Positions 9,117-19,033 are shown, counted from the stretch's first letter. The stretch is DNA of 45,482 nt from an uncultured Pelagibacteraceae bacterium (GCA_902588255.1 CACIOK010000006.1:1-45482), one strand, 5' to 3'. Program-made: numbers and translations. Notes: generated by a model not told the origin, from the sequence alone.

Positions 9117-10169
9117 ATGGTAAAATATTACACTAGAGCGTGTAATTTTTATTTTGGACAAAAGGCAAAAGAAAAGATCAAAGAGGGAAAAGCACTACCT
9201 TTAAATAACAACCATTTACTTTCATTTGATACTATAGAAATAATTACTAGAAAATTTAAAAAAAAAATTCATATAAAAGAAATAAAAAACCAAAGTTTTA
9301 AAATTAGAAAAAAGGTTTTAAAAGATATTAAATTAATTAAAGGTGTAAAAAAATTTAAAGGATTAAATTTAAAAGATTTTCCTATTTTAATGGGTATAAT
9401 TAATTTAACTCCTGATAGTTTTTCAGATGGAGGAAAATATAATAAAAAAAATTCAGGTTTTAATTATGCAAAAAATTTAATAAAAAAAGGATGTCAAATT
9501 TTAGATTTAGGTGGAGAGTCAACTAGGCCAGGTGCTAAAGATATTAACCCAAAAATAGAGTGGAGAAGAATTTATAAAACTTTAAATAAAATAAAAAAAT
9601 TAGACAAGTTTATTTCTTTAGATACTAGAAAAAGTTGGATTATGGAAAACGGAATAAAAAATAAAGTTAATTTAATAAATGATGTTTCTGGATTTGAGTA
9701 TGATGCAAATACTATAAATATTTTGAAAAAAAGTAAGATACCGTTTGTCATTCATCATATGCAAGGAACTCCAAAAAATATGCAAAAAAATCCAAGATAT
9801 AAAAATATTCTTTTGGATATTTATGATTTTTTTGAAAAAAAAATAAAAACAATTAGATCTCTAGGTATTAAACACAACAATATTATTCTAGATCCAGGAA
9901 TCGGTTTTGGTAAAAACTTGAAACATAATATGACCTTAATAAACAATATTTCTATTTTTCACTCTCTTGGATTTCCTATAATGTTAGGTGTTTCTAGAAA
10001 AAGATTTATAAAGGATTTGTCTGGAAATAATGACAGCAAAGAAAGGTTGGGTGGTACAATATCATCTAGTTTGTATGCAATGACACAAGGAGTTCAAATA
10101 TTAAGAGTTCATGATGTAAATGAAATAAGTCAAAGTATAAAAGTTTTTAAATCTTTAAATTTTAAATAA
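9117..10169 (+). CDS. folP: Dihydropteroate synthase FolP
   Basis: 350 residues. The catalytic TIM-barrel domain starts at about residue 88 with ILMGIINLTPDSFSDGG and continues with ILDLGGESTRPGA, LINDVSG, ILDPGIGFGK and GVSRKRFI. It condenses p-aminobenzoate with the dihydropterin pyrophosphate in folate synthesis, in the cytosol. About 85 lysine-rich N-terminal residues precede the domain; N-terminal additions occur in alphaproteobacterial FolP proteins, but this one has no motif I recognise. The gene starts six bases after ftsH and its stop overlaps the glmM start by one base. Confidence 0.93.
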   Translation: MVKYYTRACNFYFGQKAKEKIKEGKALPLNNNHLLSFDTIEIITRKFKKKIHIKEIKNQSFKIRKKVLKDIKLIKGVKKFKGLNLKDFPILMGIINLTPDSFSDGGKYNKKNSGFNYAKNLIKKGCQILDLGGESTRPGAKDINPKIEWRRIYKTLNKIKKLDKFISLDTRKSWIMENGIKNKVNLINDVSGFEYDANTINILKKSKIPFVIHHMQGTPKNMQKNPRYKNILLDIYDFFEKKIKTIRSLGIKHNNIILDPGIGFGKNLKHNMTLINNISIFHSLGFPIMLGVSRKRFIKDLSGNNDSKERLGGTISSSLYAMTQGVQILRVHDVNEISQSIKVFKSLNFK

Positions 10170-11503
10170 TGTCAAAAAAATATTTTGGGACTGACGGAAT
10201 CAGAGGAAAAGTAAATCAAGGAAATATTAATGGTGAAATGTTTTTTAAGTTTGGTTTGGCCGCAGGAACTTACTTTAAAAATTTAAAGAAAAGTAAACAA
10301 ATAGCAATTATTGCTAAAGATACAAGATTATCTGGTTACACATTAGAACCTGCACTAGTGTCAGGTTTAGCTTCAGCGGGAATGCATGTTTATACCTTAG
10401 GTCCTTTGCCTACTAATGGTCTTGCTATGTTGACAAAAAGAATGAAGGCAAATATGGGTATTATGATAACAGCATCTCACAACCCTTATTTTGATAATGG
10501 ATTAAAATTATTTGGACCTGATGGCCTTAAATTATCTGACAAAATTGAAAAAAAAATTGAAAAATTAATAGATTCAAAAATTACAAAAAATTTATCTAAA
10601 CCTGATATTCTTGGTAGAGTAAAAAGACTAGAGGATGCTAATGATAAATATATTAAAATTTTAAAATCAAATTTTCCAAATAATTTTAGCCTGAAAGGAA
10701 TTAAAATTGCAATAGATTGTGCAAACGGCGCTGGATACAAATCTGGACCAAAACTTTTAAAATCTTTAGGGGCAAAGGTTTATGATGTTGGTACATCTCC
10801 AAGTGGCTTAAATATTAACCAAAATTGTGGTTCTACTTTTCCTAAAAGGATTCAGTCTTTAGTTAAAAAATATAAAGTTAATTTAGGAATATCCTTAGAT
10901 GGTGATGCAGATAGAATTATATTATGTGATGAAAAAGGAAAAATAATTGATGGCGACCAGATTATAGCAATGCTTGCAACTAGATGGAAAAGAAAAAAAA
11001 TTCTGAGAGGCGGTGTAGTTGGAACTTTAATGTCTAATTACGGATTACAAAATTATTTTAAAGAAAAAAAAATAAGTTTTATAAGAGCCAACGTTGGAGA
11101 TAGATATGTCAAAGAAAAAATGCAAAAAAATAGTTTTAATTTAGGAGGAGAGCAATCAGGTCATATTATATTAGGAAATTTCGCAACAACAGGTGATGGT
11201 TTGTTAGTTGCATTAGAAGTTTTATTTTCGATGAGAAAAGGAAAAAAAGCTAGTGAACTACTAAGTATTTTTAGGCCCATGCCTCAAATTTTAGAAAACA
11301 TTGTTGTAAGAGATAAAAATATAATAAATGAATTGAAGTGTAGAAAAGCAATTAAAAAAGCCAATAATCTAATGGGAAAAAATGGAAGACTTTTGATTAG
11401 AAAGTCTGGAACAGAACCAAAAGTTAGAATTATGGGTGAGTCGCATAATAAAAAACTAATAATAAAGTGTATAAAAATAATTAAACGGTCAATAAAATAT
11501 TGA
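10169..11503 (+). CDS. glmM: Phosphoglucosamine mutase GlmM
   Basis: 444 residues of the alpha-D-phosphohexomutase family. The N-terminus FGTDGIRG is typical of GlmM, the phosphoserine loop is TASHNP with S103, the metal-binding loop is DGDADR, and the sugar-specificity loop contains GGEQSGHI. The C-terminal phosphate-binding RKSGTEPKVRIM is present. GlmM interconverts glucosamine-6-phosphate and glucosamine-1-phosphate for UDP-GlcNAc, peptidoglycan and LPS synthesis. Start and stop overlap the neighbours (TAATG with folP; TTGA with thiD), so the cluster reads as one operon. Confidence 0.97.
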   Translation: MSKKYFGTDGIRGKVNQGNINGEMFFKFGLAAGTYFKNLKKSKQIAIIAKDTRLSGYTLEPALVSGLASAGMHVYTLGPLPTNGLAMLTKRMKANMGIMITASHNPYFDNGLKLFGPDGLKLSDKIEKKIEKLIDSKITKNLSKPDILGRVKRLEDANDKYIKILKSNFPNNFSLKGIKIAIDCANGAGYKSGPKLLKSLGAKVYDVGTSPSGLNINQNCGSTFPKRIQSLVKKYKVNLGISLDGDADRIILCDEKGKIIDGDQIIAMLATRWKRKKILRGGVVGTLMSNYGLQNYFKEKKISFIRANVGDRYVKEKMQKNSFNLGGEQSGHIILGNFATTGDGLLVALEVLFSMRKGKKASELLSIFRPMPQILENIVVRDKNIINELKCRKAIKKANNLMGKNGRLLIRKSGTEPKVRIMGESHNKKLIIKCIKIIKRSIKY

Positions 11504-12312
11504 AACTTAAGTCTAAAATTTTAATAATTGCAGGCTCCGACTCTTCTGGAGGGGCTGGCATACAAGCAGATATAAAAACTGTTACATCGCTTGGTTCATA
11601 TGCCATGACTGCGATAACCGCTGTCACTTCTCAAAATACTAAAGGTGTAAGATCTATCGCATCTATACCACCAAGAGAAATATCAAAACAAATAGAATTT
11701 ACCTCAAAAGATATAAAGCCTGATGCAGTTAAAATTGGAATGCTTCATTCAGAAGAGGTTATCAAAGCTGTATTAAAGTCTTTAAATAAAATAAATGTAA
11801 AAAAAATTATTTTAGATCCCGTAATGGTTGCTAAAGGAGGGACTGAATTGATTGATAAGGCTTCAATTAAAATTTTAAAATCTAAATTGATTAAAAGAGT
11901 TAGTTTAATAACACCAAATATACCTGAAGCAGAAATTTTGACAAAAATAAAAATTTCTTCATCAAATGACATGGTTAATGCCGCTAGAATTTTAGTTAGC
12001 TTAGGAGCAAAAAATGTATTGATAAAAGGTGGTCATCTCAAATCAAAATTTATGCAAGATATTTTACTAAGTAAAAATGAAATAACAAATTTTAAAAACA
12101 AAAAAATTAATACAAAAAATACTCATGGGACTGGATGTACGTTATCTAGTGCTATTGCTACATATTATTCATGTGGAAAAACATTAAAGAAATCTTGTGA
12201 GATGGCGATTAAGTATGTTAACCATTCAATTGGTGCAGGACCGAATTACGGTAAAGGTCATGGACCAATAAATCACTTAAGTACAATAAGTATAAACAAA
12301 AAGTTTAGATGA
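11500..12312 (+). CDS. thiD: Hydroxymethylpyrimidine/phosphomethylpyrimidine kinase ThiD
   Basis: 270 residues of the ribokinase fold. The N-terminal [19 protein letters not shown] and the C-terminal [14 protein letters not shown] anion-hole motif are diagnostic. It phosphorylates the HMP pyrimidine of thiamine twice. SAR11 cells are known to need an external HMP-like thiamine precursor, so this kinase is the expected salvage entry point; that link is established for the clade but not visible in this window, and no thiamine riboswitch is seen here. The start is TTG at 11500, overlapping the glmM stop (TTGA). The end overlaps purA (ATGA). Confidence 0.93.
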   Translation: MKLKSKILIIAGSDSSGGAGIQADIKTVTSLGSYAMTAITAVTSQNTKGVRSIASIPPREISKQIEFTSKDIKPDAVKIGMLHSEEVIKAVLKSLNKINVKKIILDPVMVAKGGTELIDKASIKILKSKLIKRVSLITPNIPEAEILTKIKISSSNDMVNAARILVSLGAKNVLIKGGHLKSKFMQDILLSKNEITNFKNKKINTKNTHGTGCTLSSAIATYYSCGKTLKKSCEMAIKYVNHSIGAGPNYGKGHGPINHLSTISINKKFR

Positions 12313-13601
12313 AAAATGTAGTTGTTGTAGGGTCTCAATGGGGCGATGAGGGCAAAGGAAAAATTGTTGATTGGTTATCTAGTGAAGCCGATATTGTAGT
12401 AAGATTCCAGGGAGGCCATAATGCTGGGCATACTTTAGTAATTGATGGTGTAACATACAAATTAAGATTACTACCTTCAGGAATTGTAAGAAAAGATAAA
12501 GTTTCAATCATTGGAAATGGTGTTGTTGTTGATCCATGGGCTCTATTGGATGAAATTAAAGAAATTAAATCAAAAGGTATTGAATTAACTGAAAAAAATT
12601 TAATTATTTCAGAGGCTGCAAATTTAATTTTACCGTTTCATAGAGAAATGGATGAAATAAGAGAAGATGCTGCAGGCAAATCCAAGATAGGAACAACGAG
12701 AAGAGGAATTGGCCCGGCATACGAAGATAAAGTTGGTAGAAGATCAATAAGAGTTATGGATTTAATTTCTGAGAAAAATTTAGACAATAGACTTGAAACA
12801 GTTTTAATGCATCATAATGCAATAAGAAAAGGATTAGGAAAGTCAATTTATAAAAAAGATAAACTAAAGCAAGATTTATTAAAAATAGCACCAGAAATTC
12901 TAAAGTACTCCCAACCAGTATGGAAAAAAATAGATGAGTTTAAATCGCAAGGAAAAAAAATATTGTTTGAAGGTGCACAAGGTATTTTGCTTGATGTTGA
13001 TCATGGCACATATCCATTTGTTACATCTTCGAACACGGTAGCTTCAGCTGCTGCAACAGGTTCCGGTTGTGGACCTAATTCAATCAATTATGTTTTAGGT
13101 ATTACAAAGGCTTACACTACTAGAGTTGGAGAAGGTCCATTTCCAACAGAATTGAAAAATGAAATAGGAGAAAAATTGGGAACTATAGGAAAAGAATTTG
13201 GAACAGTAACAAGTAGAAAAAGAAGGTGTGGATGGTTTGATGGAGTTTTAGTTAGACAAACAATTAAAATTTCAGGAATTGATGGAATAGCTTTAACCAA
13301 ATTAGATGTTTTAGATGAATTAGATGAAATTAAAATGTGTATTGCGTATGAAGTTGAAAATAAAAAAATAGATTATTTACCTGCTGCAGTAGATGATCAA
13401 TTAAAAGCAAAACCTATTTATAAAAACTTTAAAGGTTGGAAGTGTTCTACGAAAGGTATAAAAAAATTTGATGATCTTCCTGAAAATGCAAAAATCTATA
13501 TAAAAGAATTAGAAAAATTTATAGAAACAAAAGTTGCAAGTATTTCTACAAGCCCAGAAAGAAAGGACACTATATTAATAGTAGACCCTTTTGCTAGTTA
13601 A
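12309..13601 (+). CDS. purA: Adenylosuccinate synthase PurA
   Basis: 430 residues. The N-terminal phosphate loop [15 protein letters not shown] and the GGHNAGHT loop are family signatures. Further motifs include [37 protein letters not shown] and [12 protein letters not shown]. It makes adenylosuccinate from IMP, aspartate and GTP, the first committed step to AMP. It overlaps thiD by four bases (ATGA) and its TAA stop overlaps the stop of convergent rpoH by four bases (TTAA). Length is normal. Confidence 0.97.
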   Translation: MKNVVVVGSQWGDEGKGKIVDWLSSEADIVVRFQGGHNAGHTLVIDGVTYKLRLLPSGIVRKDKVSIIGNGVVVDPWALLDEIKEIKSKGIELTEKNLIISEAANLILPFHREMDEIREDAAGKSKIGTTRRGIGPAYEDKVGRRSIRVMDLISEKNLDNRLETVLMHHNAIRKGLGKSIYKKDKLKQDLLKIAPEILKYSQPVWKKIDEFKSQGKKILFEGAQGILLDVDHGTYPFVTSSNTVASAAATGSGCGPNSINYVLGITKAYTTRVGEGPFPTELKNEIGEKLGTIGKEFGTVTSRKRRCGWFDGVLVRQTIKISGIDGIALTKLDVLDELDEIKMCIAYEVENKKIDYLPAAVDDQLKAKPIYKNFKGWKCSTKGIKKFDDLPENAKIYIKELEKFIETKVASISTSPERKDTILIVDPFAS

Positions 13602-14497
13602 TTAGCCGGCAGAAGGTTTTTTGACTTAGCAGAATTTAACATATGCTTTTGAAGTTTTTCAAAAGCTTTATTTTCAATTTGTCTTATTCTTTCTCTACTT
13701 ATTTTAAATTTTTTACTTAAATCTTCTAGCGTAGTTGGTTCATCATTTAATCTTCTAGAGTATAAAATTTCTCTTTCTCTATCATTTAAAATTTTAATAG
13801 AGTCGTTTAAAAGATCTTTTCTTTGATCCATTTCCTCTTTTTGGGCAATTTTTAACTCTTGATCCATCTCTTTATCTACAAGCCAATCTTGCCATTCGTC
13901 TCCATCTTCACCAATTTGAGCATTAAGAGAGTGCTCTTTTCCTGACAATCTTCTATTCATTGAAACAACTTCTTCTTCGCTAACATTTAGTTTGTTTGCA
14001 ATTTCAGAAACATGTTCTTTTCTTAAGTCACCTTCAGTTCTAGGTGCTATTTGATTTTTAAGTTTTTTTAAATTAAAAAATAATTTTTTTTGCGCAGTAG
14101 TTGTTCCAATTTTTACCAAGCTCCATGATCTTAAAATATATTCTTGGATAGATGCTTTTATCCACCACATAGCATATGTAGCTAATCTAAAACCTTTCTC
14201 AGGCTCAAATTTTTTTACTGCTTGCATGAGACCAATGTTACCCTCTGAAATCATTTCGTTTACTGGTAATCCATAACCTTTATAGCCCATTGCAATTTTT
14301 GCAACTAATCTCAAATGACTTGTAACAAGTTTTTCAGCAGATTTAATGTTACCAGTCGATTTCCAATTTTTTGCTAGCATGTATTCTTCTTCGGCATCTA
14401 ACATTGGAAATTTTTTAATTTGTGCGAGGTAAGCTGATAGCCCACCTTCATTAGATAGAGCTGGAAGATTATAACTAGTAGTTGTATTCATAGACAT
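13598..14497 (-). CDS. rpoH: Heat-shock RNA polymerase sigma factor RpoH (sigma-32)
   Basis: 299 residues. Sigma region 2 runs from about residue 56 ([60 protein letters not shown]). The diagnostic RpoH box follows (QKKLFFNL, about 136-143), and region 4 ends the protein ([20 protein letters not shown]). It directs polymerase to heat-shock promoters. It is encoded convergent with purA and 35 bases downstream of rluD, so it may share the rluD transcript; the gap has no clear promoter. A second methionine two codons in is an alternative start. The RpoH box separates it from the housekeeping sigma factor. Confidence 0.95.
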   Translation of the reverse strand: MSMNTTTSYNLPALSNEGGLSAYLAQIKKFPMLDAEEEYMLAKNWKSTGNIKSAEKLVTSHLRLVAKIAMGYKGYGLPVNEMISEGNIGLMQAVKKFEPEKGFRLATYAMWWIKASIQEYILRSWSLVKIGTTTAQKKLFFNLKKLKNQIAPRTEGDLRKEHVSEIANKLNVSEEEVVSMNRRLSGKEHSLNAQIGEDGDEWQDWLVDKEMDQELKIAQKEEMDQRKDLLNDSIKILNDREREILYSRRLNDEPTTLEDLSKKFKISRERIRQIENKAFEKLQKHMLNSAKSKNLLPAN

Positions 14498-14532
14498 ATT
14501 TATTTAGTCAAGATTTTTTATTTTACAATGAT

Positions 14533-15513
14533 TTATTTATCAATATTTCTTAGGGTTTTTACTATATTGCTTAAATCATTTGGTAAAATTGAGGTAAATC
14601 TTAGTTTTTTTCCTGATTTAGGGTGAATAAAACCAATTACTTTAGCATGCAAAAATTGTCGATCTAAACTGTAGATAAGTTTTTCAAGATTGTGATTGAT
14701 ATTTTTTATTTTTTTAAATTTTTTTCTATACTTTTTATCCCCTAAAATATTATTTCCTTTATGGCTCATGTGGACCCTTATTTGATGTGTTCTTCCAGTT
14801 TCAAGTTTACATTCAACTAAACTAAAAGTTGGAGTTTTATCATTTTCAAAAATTTCTAAAGTTTTATAATTTGTAATTGCTATTTTTCCTTTAGTAATTC
14901 CAACTTCCATTAGTTGTCTATTTTTTGAACTTCTAGTAATTAAAGTTTTAATCTTTCCATATTGTGGTCTTAACTTTCCCCAGACCATTAATTCATATAT
15001 TCTCTCGATAGAATGTTTGTTAAATTGATTTGATAAATTTTCATGAGAAAAATTATTTTTTGCAACTACAATCAATCCAGAGGTATCCTTATCTATTCTG
15101 TGAACAATTCCAGGTCTTAATTCGCCACCTATATTTGATAAACTTTTTCCGCAATGGTTTATAAGAGCGTTTACTACTGTGTTGTCATAATTTCCTGCAC
15201 CAGGATGCATTACAATTCCAGCAGGTTTATTTAAAACCAATAAATCATTATCTTCATGAACTATATCAATATTAAACTTATATGGTTTTAAAGAAGCTTT
15301 TTTTGGCTCGGGTAAAACTAAATTAATTTTATCTCCCGTAACTACTTTTTGTGATGGATTGATTATTATTAAATTATTTAACTTTAGATTTTTTTGAAGT
15401 ATTAAATTTTTAATTCTTGTTCTGCTTAGTTCTTTTTCTTTTTTTGAAATAAATGAGTCAATACGACTACCATTTTCCTCATCTTTAACAATTATATTAA
15501 TGATATTTTTCAT
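14533..15513 (-). CDS. rluD: Ribosomal large subunit pseudouridine synthase RluD family
   Basis: 326 residues. An N-terminal S4 RNA-binding domain (about 15-75) is followed by the RluA-type catalytic domain with NKPAGIVMHPG, GIVHRIDKDTSGL (catalytic aspartate D141) and ETGRTHQIRVHM. It converts specific uridines of 23S rRNA to pseudouridine. RluD is the most likely subtype because of the S4 domain and length; RluC cannot be fully excluded. Its start lies 23 bases from tRNA-Arg on the other strand, so the two share a short divergent promoter region. Confidence 0.9.
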   Translation of the reverse strand: MKNIINIIVKDEENGSRIDSFISKKEKELSRTRIKNLILQKNLKLNNLIIINPSQKVVTGDKINLVLPEPKKASLKPYKFNIDIVHEDNDLLVLNKPAGIVMHPGAGNYDNTVVNALINHCGKSLSNIGGELRPGIVHRIDKDTSGLIVVAKNNFSHENLSNQFNKHSIERIYELMVWGKLRPQYGKIKTLITRSSKNRQLMEVGITKGKIAITNYKTLEIFENDKTPTFSLVECKLETGRTHQIRVHMSHKGNNILGDKKYRKKFKKIKNINHNLEKLIYSLDRQFLHAKVIGFIHPKSGKKLRFTSILPNDLSNIVKTLRNIDK

Positions 15514-15523
15514 ATTTTATAAT
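15497..15523 (+). promoter_or_regulatory. Candidate promoter of tRNA-Arg
   Basis: A consensus -10 box TATAAT lies at 15518-15523, 13 bases before the tRNA. The best -35 (TTAATG, 15497-15502) is weak and gives a 15-base spacer. It overlaps the 5' end of rluD on the opposite strand. Confidence 0.4.
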
Positions 15524-15536
15524 ATTAATATTATAT

Positions 15537-15613
15537 GCGTTTGTAGCTCAATTGGATAGAGCGCCTGACTTCGGATCAGGAGGTTCTGGGTTCGACTCCT
15601 AGCAGACGCACCA
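15537..15613 (+). tRNA. tRNA-Arg (anticodon UCG)
   Basis: 77 bases including an encoded CCA. Acceptor arms GCGTTTG and CAGACGC pair (one G-T), D arm AGCTCAATTGGATAGAGC, anticodon stem CCTGA/TCAGG with loop CTTCGGA giving anticodon TCG (reads CGA arginine codons), and T arm with GGTTCGACTCC. The next gene starts 14 bases after the CCA on the same strand. Confidence 0.96.
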
Positions 15614-15626
15614 AAATGGCATAAAA

Positions 15627-16901
15627 ATGAAAAATAAATATGAAAACTTAATTAATAGTCAATTATACATTCTACTATATGCATTAATTTTATTTTTTCT
15701 TGTTACATTTTTTATACACCTCGACCTAACACATTTTTATATAAACCCCATTAAAGATAAATTTAATAATCCAGTAGTCTATGGTGATTGGACGTATGTA
15801 TTAGATTCTGTGATTTGTTATAAAAAAGGTGCCAATTTAATATCTAATAATTACTGCGATGTAAGTAATAGACCATATCATTATGGTTCAATATTTTTAT
15901 CTTTGCCATTTGTAGATAAATTTTATAATTTTTATTACTTATTTTTTCCGTTAGTATTTTGTTTATCGACAATAATTTTTTTAAACTACTATTTTAAACC
16001 TAAAAAAATTATAGATTTTTTGATTATTGCTTTGCTCATTTTTTCAACACCAATAATGATGAGCTTTGAAAGAATTAACATTGAAATATTAATATTTTTA
16101 ATTTTAATTTTAATTTGTTATGTAAGAAATTTATATATCATACAATTTTTAGTTCTTTTAGCTACAAGTATAAAATTTTATCCAATAGTTTCTTCTATTA
16201 TTTTTTTAACAAAAAAAAAAAATATTACTTTATTTTTAAATATATTTTTTTTTTTAATTTTAGCTTCTGTGATTTTTTTCATTGAACATAAACACTTGAC
16301 TGAAATTTATAAGATTAGCAAGTTAGTTGAGCCCCAAACTGTAGATAATGTAGGAATGTATTTATTTTCTTTTAATCTTTTGCCAGAGCTTGGAAGATCA
16401 ACAAGTCTTCACCTTCAATTTTTTAATTCATATTACTGTTATATTATAATAAATTTAATTCTTTTATCTGCTTTCTTGTATTTTATTTTGAAAATTAATT
16501 ACTTCAATTCCAACGAAGATAATTTAATTAATTTAGATGAAAACGAATTTGAAGATCGACTTTTTTTAATTTCAGCTTTTATGCTTATAGTAATTTATTT
16601 CATGACAATGAATTATTTATATAAAGAAATTTATTTTCTTGGACTTCTACCTTTTTTAAAAAAAAAACTATACTTAAAAAATAAATATATAAATTTAATT
16701 TATAAATTAATTTTAATAAAATTTATTATTTTAACTTTTTTATGGATCTTTCAATTGATATTTTTTAGTAGTTCAGTTTATATTAAGGGATTAAATATTT
16801 TAATAAAAGGTGTAATTGATAATCTTTTAATTATTTTTTTAATAATATCATTGCTTAATTTTTTTAAAAAAACTAAATTTTTGAAATTTAAATTAAATTA
16901 A
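15627..16901 (+). CDS. Polytopic membrane protein, probable GT87-like glycosyltransferase
   Basis: 424 residues, extremely rich in phenylalanine, isoleucine, leucine and lysine, with about ten hydrophobic segments. The stretch FERINIEILIFLIL followed later by TSIKFYPIV matches the pattern of the GT87/DUF2029 polyprenyl-phosphate-sugar-dependent transferases (a polar segment before a helix, then K-x-YP), but the similarity is faint and an exact donor or acceptor cannot be given. The gene starts 13 bases after the CCA of tRNA-Arg with no Shine-Dalgarno visible and ends in a four-base overlap with the convergent GT2 gene. A 12-base A run is at 16211-16222. Coding is supported by the long open frame and membrane pattern. 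Confidence 0.65.
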   Translation: MKNKYENLINSQLYILLYALILFFLVTFFIHLDLTHFYINPIKDKFNNPVVYGDWTYVLDSVICYKKGANLISNNYCDVSNRPYHYGSIFLSLPFVDKFYNFYYLFFPLVFCLSTIIFLNYYFKPKKIIDFLIIALLIFSTPIMMSFERINIEILIFLILILICYVRNLYIIQFLVLLATSIKFYPIVSSIIFLTKKKNITLFLNIFFFLILASVIFFIEHKHLTEIYKISKLVEPQTVDNVGMYLFSFNLLPELGRSTSLHLQFFNSYYCYIIINLILLSAFLYFILKINYFNSNEDNLINLDENEFEDRLFLISAFMLIVIYFMTMNYLYKEIYFLGLLPFLKKKLYLKNKYINLIYKLILIKFIILTFLWIFQLIFFSSSVYIKGLNILIKGVIDNLLIIFLIISLLNFFKKTKFLKFKLN

Positions 16902-17899
16902 TATTTTTTTCTAAAAATATAAAAATCTATTATTCCCCAAAAAAAAGAGTATATAAATAAGAGTTTATGTAGATAAATATATGGTATGCATTTTAAAGTA
17001 ACAAAGAATCCTTTGGATGAATGTATAAAATTTAAAAAATTAAATTGATTAATAAATAAAAAAAAATTCAAAATTAAAGAAATAAATAACAAAGGTAAGT
17101 TTTGGTAAAAAAACTCAAATAAAATAAAAATAATTTGAAAAAAAACAATTACTATACTGTTTATAACTGGACTATAATTTTTTTGTTTTATTTTTTTTTC
17201 TATATTTTTATTTCTTAAAAACATCTTCATTTCTCCCGTATGTATTCTAGTAATCTTTTTTATAAATTGAAAAATGTTAAAATTTACAAGGTGTCTTACT
17301 TTTAAATTTCTAAAAATAGGTATTTTATATCCTTTTTGCATTAATCTGTATCCCAGATCAGCATCTTCTGCATTACTACCTATAAATTTTCCATCAAACC
17401 CACCAACTTTAGAAAAAATCTTCTTTTTTATAGAAAAAAAATTAGAGACAAGATTTTCAATGAATTTTTTTTTTGAAGAAAAAACATAATAGCATTGATA
17501 ACTTTGTAAGTACTGTGTTGCTATTTTTTTATAGTCTGGATAATGGCTATAAATACCTTGTATCATTTGATGATTTTTTTTTTTTTTGAAATAATTTTGA
17601 ATTATAGTTAAGGAGTCCTTTTTGATTATTACGTCGGAATCTAAAAAAACTAGTATATTTCCTTTTGCTAACTTTGATCCTATATTTCTAGAATAGCCTG
17701 AACCGTAGTTTTTTTTTAACTTTACAATTTTACAAGGAAATTTTTTAGCGATTTCATCTGATTTATCTTTACTATTATCTGACACAGCAATTACCTCAAA
17801 ATTTTTATAGTTTGATTTATAAACTGCATTTAAACAATGTTCTAAGCTGATTTCAGAGTTATAAAATGGAATAATTACCGAAATGTTTGGATTGCTCAT
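16898..17899 (-). CDS. Family 2 glycosyltransferase with C-terminal membrane segments
   Basis: 333 residues. The N-terminal GT-A domain shows SVIIPFYNSE (about 7-16), VIAVSDNSKD (37-46), GSGYSRNIGSKLAKG and the metal-binding LDSD (D87, D89). A further GGFD and EDADLGYRLMQKG correspond to the GT2 acceptor and catalytic-base region (ED). Residues after about 245 contain two or three membrane helices, so it probably acts at the inner membrane on a lipid-linked acceptor. It is the last gene of the minus-strand operon headed by sua5, ten bases after the radical SAM gene. A 14-base homopolymer (T run on +, 17574-17587) encodes lysines and could be a slippage site. The sugar is unknown. Confidence 0.85.
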   Translation of the reverse strand: MSNPNISVIIPFYNSEISLEHCLNAVYKSNYKNFEVIAVSDNSKDKSDEIAKKFPCKIVKLKKNYGSGYSRNIGSKLAKGNILVFLDSDVIIKKDSLTIIQNYFKKKKNHQMIQGIYSHYPDYKKIATQYLQSYQCYYVFSSKKKFIENLVSNFFSIKKKIFSKVGGFDGKFIGSNAEDADLGYRLMQKGYKIPIFRNLKVRHLVNFNIFQFIKKITRIHTGEMKMFLRNKNIEKKIKQKNYSPVINSIVIVFFQIIFILFEFFYQNLPLLFISLILNFFLFINQFNFLNFIHSSKGFFVTLKCIPYIYLHKLLFIYSFFWGIIDFYIFRKKY

Positions 17900-17908
17900 T
17901 TTTAGAAA

Positions 17909-19033
17909 TTATATAGATAGAGCTTTTTTTATTAATCTTGGATAGAGTTTAGCATTAAAAAGTATATTAGCATGGTTAAAGCACTCGTGCGTGCAAAAAC
18001 ACTTAGTATTTTTAATAAATTCTTTTTCTTTTTTTGCTTTATGAGATAACCAAAGTTTTTTAAAGTCTAAATTATAATCTCTAATATTTCCAATTTTATG
18101 GTTATCGCCTAAAATTTCACATGGAAATACATCTCCTTCTGGATACATTACACCACTTATATTGCCTGCATAACATGGAACCGAGTATTTTTTTTCTTCA
18201 AATGTTTTTAAAACTAATTCGTTTAACATTACTCTTGCAGCGGTAGCAAATTTGTGTCCATTAAATCTTGAATGACCAGACATTTTTTTTTTATAAAATA
18301 ATTCATTTCTAAAATTAACCGCATCTTTATAAAGTTTTATATCTAAATTTTCATTCACTCTTTCTTTTGGATCGCCTCTCACTAAATTAATAGAAATATT
18401 ATCTGGCAGTACTAGTTGATATATATCTTTAATAATATCTTTAAATTTTTTTTGATTTTGTTGTGTGAAGGTTGCAATAATTCCTATATTAATTCTATCA
18501 TACTTTTTTTGTAATTTTTTTAACATATGAATTGTGTTTATCGCTTTCTCAAATGAATTTTCTCTATTTTGAACTTGTTTATCCATTCTTATAAAGTCAT
18601 GATCTTTTCCAATTCCATCAATAGAAATTTGTTGATTAAGTGTAATCTCAGGACAACTTTCCATAATATTATTTATCTGAGTCTCCATTTTTTCAGTGTA
18701 CCAACCATTTGATGGTATTGTTAAAATTGGTACTTTTGTATTTTCATAAAAAATTTTTGCTATTTTATGAAGATCATGTCTTAAAAAAGGTTCACCTCCC
18801 GTTAATATTAAATGTAAAATAGGGTCCATACTTTTAGTAATTTTTTCAAGTTCTTCACAAGTTATTTCATTAAACCTTTTATTTAAACTGTCATGATAAA
18901 AACAATGAGAACATTTTAGATTACACCTGCTGGTAGGATAGAATATAAAATATGAAGGTAATTGATTATATTTAATTAGCGATTTTAATAAATGAGTATA
19001 GTATTGTTTTGGTTTATTATTATTAAGTCGCAT
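17909..19033 (-). CDS. Radical SAM protein with SPASM-like C-terminus
   Basis: 374 residues. The radical SAM cluster motif is CNLKCSHC (C37, C41, C44), followed by LTGGEPFLR (about 77-85), the SAM-contacting motif. The C-terminal cysteines C287, C305, C345, C347 and C351 resemble a SPASM/twitch domain binding one or more extra Fe-S clusters. SPASM enzymes modify peptides, sugars or other small molecules. No short precursor peptide gene is possible in the tight gaps either side (9 and 3 bases), so a RiPP role is less likely unless the substrate is encoded elsewhere. The neighbours (methyltransferase, GT2, ABC exporter) suggest a glycan or lipid substrate; that is inference. Confidence 0.85.
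   Translation of the reverse strand: MRLNNNKPKQYYTHLLKSLIKYNQLPSYFIFYPTSRCNLKCSHCFYHDSLNKRFNEITCEELEKITKSMDPILHLILTGGEPFLRHDLHKIAKIFYENTKVPILTIPSNGWYTEKMETQINNIMESCPEITLNQQISIDGIGKDHDFIRMDKQVQNRENSFEKAINTIHMLKKLQKKYDRINIGIIATFTQQNQKKFKDIIKDIYQLVLPDNISINLVRGDPKERVNENLDIKLYKDAVNFRNELFYKKKMSGHSRFNGHKFATAARVMLNELVLKTFEEKKYSVPCYAGNISGVMYPEGDVFPCEILGDNHKIGNIRDYNLDFKKLWLSHKAKKEKEFIKNTKCFCTHECFNHANILFNAKLYPRLIKKALSI

Noticed and set aside
17909-19033. RiPP maturase reading of the radical SAM gene
   Set aside because: No short precursor peptide gene fits in the flanking gaps of 3 and 9 bases, and the neighbours are sugar- and membrane-related rather than peptidase or precursor genes.
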